From Hypericum androsaemum (lineage: Eukaryota > Streptophyta > Magnoliopsida > Malpighiales > Hypericaceae), in the NCBI GenBank assembly GCA_963995505.1, contig OZ023193.1:7462521-7526520 (forward strand): DNA of 64,000 bases, read 5' to 3'. A model generated the notes under the pieces. That model saw nothing but the letters and a program-made list of their open reading frames with translations, had not been told where the DNA came from and ran no database searches. A program made the position numbers and the translations under genes. Below are positions 56,239 to 64,000 of the stretch, in pieces; the first letter of the stretch is position 1; every line of letters starts with the position of its first letter.

Positions 56239-56784
56239 TCAATCATCAGCCTCATCTCTAAGTGACCTAAGAGGAAACAAAGGCAAAAGTTCATGAGCTC
56301 CTCCTCCTCCTCTGGGAATATTACTACTACTTTGACCCACAGAAGGGCTTACAATAACAGGGTGCAAGTAGAAACCCTGTTCGGCTATGGCTCTTTCCTC
56401 CGCTTCCTCGCGGCCGACGCACCTGTACTCCCCGCCAGAGGGAGATCCCGCAGCGGAGAGGAAGTCAAGAGTCGAAACCGGCGAGAACAAGAACGACCCA
56501 TTAATGATATGGTTGCTGTTGTTAAGGTTGAGGTTTAGGTGGTTGTAGTTGTTGGTGCTTTGTCTACGCTCGTGGAGCTTAAATGCGGGGCGTTTTGGGG
56601 AGGGCTTGTTCAGGTGGTGGTGGCGGGTGACCGGGGGCTGGTGGGGTGTCCGGTCGTCGGGAGGCGGCGGTGCTCCGGTGAGCTTCTGGACAATGGTCCG
56701 GAAGTTTGAAGGGTCGGCTTGGACAAAGGTGGTGTTTGCTTGAACCGACGTTGTTGGGTTCCTACTATTAGGTGATGAATCCAT
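56239..56784 (-). CDS. VQ-motif protein (VQ4/VQ11/VQ31/VQ33-like, MAP kinase substrate group)
   Basis: A single exon of 181 residues. The VQ motif FRTIVQKLTG is at residues 28-37, within the N-terminal part, followed by a Pro/His-rich segment (APPPPDDRTPHQPP) and KPSPKRPAFKLHERRQ, an Asn-rich run, FSPVSTLDFLSAAGSPSGG, and a C-terminal AEERAIAEQGFYLHPV ... ELLPLFPLRSLRDE that is shared by the AtVQ4/11/31/33 group. VQ proteins bind WRKY factors or MAP kinases in the nucleus and tune defence and growth. I chose the Met at 56784 because the 25 upstream residues (MYFSSSIFISQ...) look like leader sequence. The coding region is intact and a TATATAATT-like element lies about 140-150 bp upstream. Confidence 0.85.
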   Translation of the reverse strand: MDSSPNSRNPTTSVQANTTFVQADPSNFRTIVQKLTGAPPPPDDRTPHQPPVTRHHHLNKPSPKRPAFKLHERRQSTNNYNHLNLNLNNSNHIINGSFLFSPVSTLDFLSAAGSPSGGEYRCVGREEAEERAIAEQGFYLHPVIVSPSVGQSSSNIPRGGGGAHELLPLFPLRSLRDEADD

Positions 56785-56923
56785 TTGATAGTCTTTTAGG
56801 TTTTCTTCTCTGTTGATGAGGGTATTTTGAGAGATGAAAATTGATGAGGAGAAATACAATTTAATATAAGGTGTTTGGGAGAGGGGGAGAGAGATTTTCT
56901 ATCCGGTGGAAGGGAAGGACGCA

Positions 56924-56932
56924 TATATAATT
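56924..56932 (-). promoter_or_regulatory. TATA box of the VQ gene
   Basis: The minus strand reads AATTATATATGCG. A CT-rich leader (CTCTCTCCCCCTC) follows before the start codon, as in many plant VQ genes. Confidence 0.45.
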
Positions 56933-56944
56933 CTTTTTGAGTTG

Positions 56945-58914
56945 GACTTGCTCAAGTGGCCAATCTAGTTACGAGTTTCCTTTAAAAACAAATCTAGTTA
57001 CGAGTCCGGTATGAAAAATTCTCTAATAAATATTTAATACAAATATATTCTTAACGAATCATATTCAAAATCTAAAAGAATGTGTGTATGTGGGTGTATA
57101 AGATTCCAAATCATCTAACAAGTTTTTTGTTAATTCTGTTAGTGATGTATATTTTTTTGAGAAACCAAGTGATGTATATTTGAGTGCCCGTCTAATTTTC
57201 CAAGGTGGCTCCCACCTCATCATAATTCCTGTTGAATTTGTGAATTATATATATATATAATTTTATTAATGATACTATTATGTACATATATACCTAGGTA
57301 AATTTCCTCGTACTAAATACAAGGTCGGGCCTCATTGCTTATCTAAGTTGCGGAGAGTGTGAAATGTGTACGTGTAGAGATAAGAAAGCATCAGCAATTA
57401 AGTCAAACTTCAAAGAATCATCATTGATTTGTTAATATGGGTTGGGTTTGGTCAAGATCAAATTATTCAGTCAATAGCTGAAAGAAAGCAATTTTTTTTT
57501 TCCAGAAAGAAAAGGAACATTGACCTTATATCGTTCCATGCCCTTCTTTTTCTTAAATATGTGGAGTTGATATAGATATAACTTCATATGTTTGATAATT
57601 GGGAATTCAAAATTTGCAAAATTTACAAGTGTAAGACATAATAATAAACCCATATAAAATTGCCGTCTTTTTTTAGCCTTGCACATATATTTTTTTAATT
57701 CAATCTTAGATCTTAAAGTTAGTAGTTAATTTCAAAAGTATGTCGAAAAATTTGAACAGAAGGCCTCCTAACATTAATATCAAGATTTTTCCGAGTAGTT
57801 ATTTTTCGTACATTCCCCCATACACAATATGAATGAATTTCATAGATATTAAATTCCCCCAATCTATCTAAAAGAGGGAGATGGTACGGCAACAGTGATT
57901 TGAATTTGAAAGAAGAAAGCAATAATAATGAAATAAATGAAGGGAAGAATGAAGGTGGCATATTAAATGATAAGTAGTGAAATACTCGTGATCGTGAATA
58001 GTCAGCAGAGGAAGTGCATTTTGCATTGGGATAAGAACGAAATTCGAAGCATTACAAGTTTGTTTATAAATGTGATGAATTCGTTTATAAATGTTGAAAT
58101 GAATGTGAAAATTTTAAAACAGTGATGTTAAAGCATGTACGAACTTTAGTCAATATGTTTTGTTTGAAGTAATTGTTGAAATTATCATATTGCTAATTAC
58201 AAATGTTATCAACTTATTTATAAGTATTTAAAATTTACCAACTACTTGATTAAAAATTTTAGGTTTAATAAGAAAATTCTAACCTCATTAGTTTAGAAAG
58301 AGGACAAGAATCACTAATCAATTAAAATTAACTTATGCCGGTTATCTCAACATAATTATAGATTTTGAGTTCGAATTAAAAGAATGTAGTAGTGTTAAAA
58401 TTGAGCATCAATTTTTGTTCGCCCGTATAATTCTTTTTACTATTCAAACTTGAATTGCTATATCATTAGCCCTCTGTCTTGTAGAAAGGTGGAATATGGT
58501 TGACAAAGTAATTAAGTTCTTTTGGAGTCAGATTCAGTATATTTCAATAAAATTTTCATTCATCTAATATAGATCAACTTCAATTTATTAAATAGGTGTT
58601 AATGTTCCTAAAATGAGCTCTTAAAATCTAAATCTAAGTCCATTTTATTGAACTTCTTTTACTATTTGATAGACCGCAAGCTAGGGCTTATCATAATCTT
58701 GTCAACATATTACATGACTACAAGTCTTCCCTCTTCACATATATTTATTCATGAAGCATAACTAATAATAGGACTTACTTTGTTAAGCTAAGAGAGTCGT
58801 GGGAAATCCTAAAAAAAAAAAAGAGTCGTGGGAGAATTTAGGGTGGTGCAACATTTACCAAAGCACGTGTAATTTTGCAGTTCAATGAAATTTGCTATAG
58901 TAGCGTTGGTACGA
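56945..58914. other. AT-rich spacer
   Basis: No gene, RNA or bounded element supported; short AT runs and poly-A only. Confidence 0.5.
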
Positions 58915-59766
58915 TAATTTTTTGGATAAATTAGTACGAGGTTATTCTAGTATGATTATATTTATGATTAAATTTTTTGATTATCAAAATAGATGATAAA
59001 ATTTTTTGTGTTTTGTTTATTATATTCTCGGGTCTGATATTATTTTTTCATTTTTGTTATTGAAATGACTAAAATATTTTAAAAAAAAATCTCCAACCAT
59101 TACCTGATTGACTCGCCGGAGCTCCAAGCTGGAGCTAGAATGGTCAGCGCCGGCGATCTCGATCTATGTCACCACGATCTCCAAGCTGAATCGAAAATTC
59201 CCAATTCGCAAAAATGGGAAGAACCCTAATTACCTTCTTCCTCAACCTGGATGCAGTCGGTGAATCGAAAATCTCCAAGTTGGACGATGCAGTCGATGAA
59301 CGGAATTGCTTAGTAGCCAGACTGGACGACCACCCACCGCCACTCGTTGCCGGAGACGATGCAGTCGCCAGGCCGGACTACCGTCGCCGCGGATGGGAAC
59401 ACTGCGGAAGCTCCAATCGAGGGAGCAGGAGGACCTCCGACCCAATATTGTCATCAATATGGGTTGGTCTCGATTCCCAGGAGAGAGGCCCGGTCGGAGA
59501 CGTCGCCGGTGAGGAACCGACGTGGCCTTTCGGGTGGTGGGGGTCGTCGAGGAAGAAGGTAGAATTTTTTTCTAATTTTTAATATGTTTTTTGTAGTGGT
59601 ATTTTTCTCGTTTCAATTAAAAAAAAAGTAAATGACGTCAGCGATGGACCCGAGAGTACAATAAACCAAACACGAGGAAATGTATCATCTATTTTGATAA
59701 TCGAAGAACTAAATTATATATTTAATCATACTAAAGAGACCCGAGAATAATTTACTCTAATTTTTT
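58915..59766. mobile_element. Mutator-like element E
   Basis: The element occupies 58924-59757 between exact 9-bp repeats TAATTTTTT at 58915-58923 and 59758-59766 (low complexity). The ends read GGATAAATTAGTACGAGG at the left against the complement of CCCGAGAATAATTTACTC at the right, and the arms are inverted for about 130 bp with shared AGTATGATTA, TTGATTATCAAAATAGATGAT and TTATATTCTCGGGTC-type words. The right arm has TGACGTCA at 59633-59640. The GC-rich interior (about 59100-59570) carries open frames on both strands without recognisable domains. No transposase. Confidence 0.8.
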
Positions 59767-60290
59767 TAAGATAGTATTTGACCCATCTCATATTTTTCTA
59801 CTATCTATTTTTTTGAAGAACACATATTTTTCCACTATCTGTATTGACCAAATTGTGTCGGTGCATACCAATTGTAGATTGTGTACCATATTTCTTCGCC
59901 TTCGATCTCTTTCACCTGCGGCCGTTTGCGTGAAAGTGTAATACATTGACATTACACGGCAAAGTAAAAGAGTTGGCCCGGCGGTTTTTCTGGGTCATTT
60001 CCTCTGTCTTTTTCTTTTTTACCTCGTCTACTATTTCTTTAATTCTTTGCTCTACTCCTCCTTTACTTTTCCCTTTTTATTTGCTTTTCAGGAACTGCTG
60101 CTTTTTTCGTATAGAACAATATTTTCATCTTGTTGGTCCTACAAGTAGATATTTGATTGATAATAATAAGATGTAAATTTACAACCGGGTTAATTATTCT
60201 CTCCTCTTTTCCTGAGCCACTGGTTCAATTGGAATCACAGCTTTTTTTTAAAGCCAAAGGTGACTAGTTCATGGACCTGTTGGGGAAAAA
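59767..60290. other. Spacer
   Basis: No gene supported. A weak frame at 59946-60176 encodes a Phe/Ser-rich peptide that I take to be chance. Confidence 0.4.
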
Positions 60291-60309
60291 ATGTGAAGCC
60301 CAGTCGAGT

Positions 60310-60690
60310 AAAGTCTAAATCTCGCGATGATCCGGGCCGAGGGGAGCCCAAATCCCGCGATGATCTGGGCCGAGGCGAGCGGAGTCCAAATCCTGCGACA
60401 ATTCGGCCTTACTCACCCTGCGACGATCCCTGCTACCCGAGGCCCGCGACGATCCCAGCTGTCTGCGACAACTCGGCCGGTGTTAGGCCCGCGATGACTC
60501 GGCCTGGCCACCTCCCCGCGATGATCCAACGAAGAGGAAATCCGCGATGATCAAGCCCAACCAAAGCTCGCGACGGTCCACGGTTCATCGATCCCGTGAC
60601 GATCCGAGGCATCCAAAACCGGCGACCATCCAAGGGCACATAACCCACGACCATCCCAGGGGACGAAACCCGCGACCATCCAAGGTGGGT
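60310..60690. repeat. Imperfect minisatellite of CGCGATGATCC/CGACCATCC words
   Basis: CGCGATGATC, GCGACGATCC and GCGACCATCC recur about every 20-35 bp for about 380 bp, with variable linkers such as CGGGCCGAGGGGAGCCC. It grades into the array that follows, where GGCGACGATCC words reappear. Confidence 0.65.
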
Positions 60691-60694
60691 TTAC

Positions 60695-61440
60695 TTCAAA
60701 CAGATTTTTGACACCCTTTCACTCTAAGTTAACAAAAGTCATAAACTACAAAGTTGTAAATCTATGTCTCAGCTTTTCAGGCAACTTGAATCGCGTAAAT
60801 CGGAGTTGTGAGTCAAAAGATATGCTCATTTTATCATTGGGCGACGATCCACCCCGAGCAATTGGCGACGATCCGTGTAGGGTGACTTCCAATGGCTTTT
60901 AGACCTCTTTAGGCTCCGAGTTAGAGAAAATCATAAACTACAAAATTGTAGATCTATGTTTCAAATTTCTACAAAAACTTAAATCGTCTCAATCTGAGGT
61001 CTGAGTCACAAGATACGACCATTTTACCAATGGGCGACGATGTGCGTTGAGCAAAGTGGCGATGATCCGCCTAGGGTGAGTTGGCAATGATCTGCCTAGG
61101 GTGTCTTCCAACGGATTTTAGACCTCTTTGAGATCCGAATTAGAATAAGTTTTTAACTACAAAGTTGTAGATAAACTTTTTGACTTTGCAGAGCAACTTG
61201 AATCTCCTCAATCCGAGGTCCGAGTCTCAAGATACGATCAATCTACTAAAGTCGGATAGTCCTCACAGATGAAGCCTGAACCGAGACTTGAAGCCTCGTT
61301 TTGACTCTCTTCGATACCGAATTAGGAAAGGCTCTTCAAATATAAGTTGTAGATATACCTCTTAGCTTTCCATGTTCTTAAGAATCACTTCATTCCGAGG
61401 CTCGAGCACTAAGCTGTGGTCGATTTACTAACGATGGGAG
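60695..61440. repeat. Tandem array of ~190-220 bp units
   Basis: The block CATAAACTACAAAGTTGTAAATCTATG at about 60741 recurs diverged at about 60931, 61154 and 61337. Each copy is followed by AACTTGAATC..CTCAATC.GAGGTC.GAGTC(A)CAAGATACGA and GGGCGACGATCC or GATTTACTAA. Three to four units are visible. Similar arrays occur in noncoding parts of large plant LTR retrotransposons, which may be the source. Confidence 0.6.
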
Positions 61441-61736
61441 ATTGAGGCAACTCCTACAAGCCATTGAGTGCCCTACCTCTTCAAGTGAGTGACCCGTCTT
61501 GACTTGAGGGAATGTTTTATGACCCAAGGATAACTCAAGATGAAGGTGAACCTAACTCAAGTTGAGGCTGAGTATATTCCAAGTTAACTTGAAGCTCAGT
61601 GTAACTCAAGCTGACTGGAGGCTATCCTGAGGGCACCCGACCAAGGTAAGTCGACATCCAAACTCGGGTACCTTGATGATTGCCTTAGTCGACTCCGAGC
61701 TCCCAGCTTGTTATTTTTGCATCTCGACAGGACCAA

Positions 61737-61816
61737 ATACCAAGAATTGTACCTTGTCGGGTTTGAACCCTAGACCTCCATCAAATCATGTCACGCCTTG
61801 TGCCGCTAGGCCAAGA
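61737..61816 (-). mobile_element. tRNA-derived SINE-like sequence
   Basis: On the minus strand GGCTCTTGGCCTAGCGGCAC (box A with tRNA-like 5' end) is followed about 40 bases later by TAGGGTTCAAACCCGACAAG (box B in a T arm). The intervening region does not form an anticodon stem, so this is a SINE head or an old tRNA relic and not an active gene. Confidence 0.5.
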
Positions 61817-62551
61817 GCCCTTTGACACCAACCAACAAACATATACGCATCAGTTGGTTGTCTAGTTTAACCAGATCTCAAATTCGAGTACTTGAGAATA
61901 CGTGTTAAATACTTGTTTGAAGAACTTTGTCACAATTCAAAGATATCATCGGGCTTAAATATGGATTAGACGGCACAATAAGTCCGGATACCAAATATAA
62001 TAAACTAAAAAAAGGACCAATACCAAGGCTAAAATGGGCCTCCAGAAATATCCTCAAGCCTCTATGGTAGGGGCCCATTATGTTAAGCTCAAGAGTAGGT
62101 GATCCTTGTTGCTCTGGGAAAATAAGAGGATCAGCTACTCCTTTTAATGGATTTTCTTATAACAATGAATTAAGGATCCATCATAAAGCTGTTCAGCAGA
62201 CGAGGGTTTTTTTTTTTTGCTAACTTTTAATTGTCGGGTTGAGCATTTTCGGGCTCTATTTATGAGTGAATCTCTCAATGATCTCTTCTATTGGTAATCT
62301 CTTCAAAGAAATTCAAGTTTCTTATCGCTTGAACCAACTTCTATGGGTGACCATTACGGTGTTTAATCTGACGAATATGATCATGAACCATCATTTGTTG
62401 AGCAAGAAGAACAAGTGCATCAAGATTATAACATGAACATTTTATTAGAAGAGGTAAGTAAATCTCTTCAAACCATTAATGATGTGGCTAAAGTAAGAGG
62501 GAAAGGAAGGTAATGGAGGATTGAAGTACATATTTGAAAGAAGCCTGATGA
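61817..62551. other. Spacer downstream of glycerol kinase
   Basis: Contains a possible decayed gag-like frame at about 62343-62508 (GDHYG, a stop, then SDEYDHEPSFVEQEEQVHQDYNMNILLEEVSKSLQTINDVAKVRGKG), charged and protein-like but unassigned. The 3' UTR of glycerol kinase also lies here. Nothing else recognised. Confidence 0.4.
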
Positions 62552-63858
62552 TCAGATGGAAAGATCGGCCAAGTCGAATGTTCTATGGACAGCTTTGCAC
62601 CAAGACTCCACCTTCGTCTTCCTTGACTCCTCTGTCATCTTAGGATCAAAGATGGTGTCTGTCTTAGACTTCTCTCCTGAAGCAAATATCTGCTCTTCTG
62701 TCCATATTCCGACTGCCAGGCCGGCCGCGTATGCAGCTCCGAGCGCTGTGGTCTCGATATCAGCAGGCCTAACAACCGAACTTCCGAGCAAGTCAGCCTG
62801 CAGGGTACGATCGAATAGAGATTTCGTTAAACACCGGGACAGTGAGAGTAACATAGTTGGTTAAAAGAGTTGGTTTATGTCAAGATCAAACCTGAATCTG
62901 CATTAGAAGGTTGTTGACAGTAGCACCACCATCCACTCGAAGTAAGAACTCCCCCTTCTCCGTCCGCTGCTCGTTATTCTCCCCGGCATCTTTGTGCATT
63001 GAATCCAACACATCCTTCACTTGGAAGCACATGCTTTCAAGCACAGCACGCGCAATGTGAGCCTTGTTGGTGAACCTGGTGATCCCAATGCAAACTCCAC
63101 GGGCATCGTCACGCCACCACGGAGCGAACAGCCCATTGAAAGCAGGTACAAAGTAAACTCCACCAGTAGAGTCAACCTGAGCTGCCAGAGACTCGATCTC
63201 ACTCGCACTGCGTATAATCCCGAGACCGTCTCGAAGCCACTGAACTGCAGCTCCAGCAATAGCAATAGATCCCTCCAGAGCATAATTTGTTGGTGCTTTT
63301 GGACCAAGCTTATACGCCAAAGTGGTGAGAAGCCCGTTCTTCGAGTGAACTGCCCAGTTCCCGGTATTCAACAAAATGAAAGCACCAGTCCCGTACGTAC
63401 TCTTTGCCTCGCCTTTCTGACAGCCTTGGCCGAGCATTGCAGCATGCTGGTCACCTAGACATCCTGCAATCGCGATTCCTGCGAGCGGCCATCCTTTAGC
63501 AACATCACCAATAACCTCCGAGTTGCTAACTATTTTCGGGAGAATTCCCGCAGGAATACAAAGGGCGTCCAACGTAGATTTATCCCAGTCGAGAGTTTTG
63601 ATGTTCATAAGCATTGTTCTCGAGGCATTCGAGGCATCCGTGACATGAATGCCACCACTGGCTCCACCGGTCAAATTCCAGATCAACCATGAATCTATAG
63701 TTCCAAATAGTGCATCACCCTTCTTAATAGCTTCCTTCACCTTGTTCACATTTTCCATCAGCCAGATTATCTTCATCGCGCTAAAGTATGTGCTTATAGG
63801 AAGACCACAGGTCTTCACAAAGTGAGTTCTTCCTCCAGATAATTCTTTCTCCAACCTC
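62552..63858 (-). CDS. Glycerol kinase, C-terminal exons (GLI1/NHO1-like)
   Basis: The last two exons are present (63858-62892 and 62797-62552, 94-bp intron between them), giving about 403 residues; the first ~115 residues must lie beyond the window end. FGGY-kinase motifs are visible: GRTHFVKTCGLPISTYFSAMKIIWLMENV, DALFGTIDSWLIWNLTGG, SRTMLMNIKTLDWD, GCLGDQHAAMLGQGCQKGEAKSTYGTGAF, SIAIAGAAVQWLRDGLGII, YFVPAFNGLFAPWWRDDARG and [28 protein letters not shown]. The enzyme phosphorylates glycerol to glycerol-3-phosphate; in Arabidopsis the single-copy gene GLI1/NHO1 affects desiccation tolerance and non-host resistance. The end, HRTFDLADLSI, is longer than bacterial GlpK but normal for plants. 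All visible active-site segments are intact. Confidence 0.93.
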
Positions 63859-64000
63859 CTGAAATAAGAAAATGTTGAAATAAACACAAAAGTTAAAGAC
63901 AACAGCTTCTTGTAATGAAGAAGTAGATTGAACAAGACCAACATTTAGCAGGTAGGAGATGGATTTGGCCTCTTAATCATATGGAAAATTACAGCTGTCA
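63859..64000 (-). other. Intron of glycerol kinase at window end
   Basis: The splice acceptor TTTCAG lies just before the exon at 63858 on the minus strand. No coding homology to the upstream glycerol kinase exons is seen in the last 142 bases, so the preceding exon lies beyond the window. Confidence 0.6.

Overview
This window is nuclear DNA of a flowering plant, most likely a eudicot. The host genes have short GT-AG introns and plant-type proteins (TOPLESS co-repressor, VQ protein, AVT6-type transporter). The spacers are AT-rich and loaded with plant transposons. I could not fix the species.

Layout. 1-2.3 kb: AT-rich spacer with an inverted-repeat pair. 3.6-5.1 kb: AVT6-like amino acid transporter (minus). 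5.9-6.1 kb: truncated N-terminus of an MRS2-type Mg2+ transporter (minus). 6.4-14.5 kb: transposon graveyard (Mutator-like element, tRNA-Arg-like SINE head, Helitron helicase remnant, Gypsy gag remnant, decayed Copia element with a hAT in it). 15.2-20.9 kb: spacer with a small Mutator-like element. 20.97-26.24 kb: 5'-truncated Copia element with a complete 3' LTR. 26.5-27.9 kb: tandem array of partly palindromic ~650-680 bp units. 29.6-33 kb: C-rich tract, minisatellite, SINE and a Mutator-like element carrying a nested hAT. 35.0-42 kb: a complete TOPLESS gene (25 coding exons, 1144 aa in my model). 43.2-46.6 kb: a COG0523/CobW-like zinc GTPase gene (10 exons, 433 aa). 47.0 kb: tRNA-Pro pseudogene. 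47.4-48.0 kb: TTM3-like phosphatase (minus). 48.9-50.8 kb: a Mutator-like element nested in a hAT. 51.0-52.3 kb: ribosomal-L1-domain nucleolar protein. 53.7-54.9 kb: Mutator-like element with an acidic captured segment. 56.2-56.8 kb: VQ-motif protein (minus). 58.9-59.8 kb: another Mutator-like element. 60.3-61.8 kb: tandem repeats and a SINE. 62.55-63.86 kb: the last two exons of glycerol kinase (minus); its 5' end lies beyond the window.

The host genes are unrelated housekeeping or regulatory genes and form no pathway or cluster. The most distinctive feature is the DNA transposon set: six non-autonomous Mutator-like elements, each with terminal inverted repeats and an exact 9-bp target duplication, and four hAT-type elements with 8-bp duplications (two exact, two 6/8). 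Several are nested, which gives a relative insertion order. I found no convincing novel molecular system; the items most worth checking are the Mutator-like elements that may carry captured gene pieces, the tandem palindromic repeat, the LTR that abuts a primer-binding site on both of its possible elements, and the broken gene and tRNA copies.
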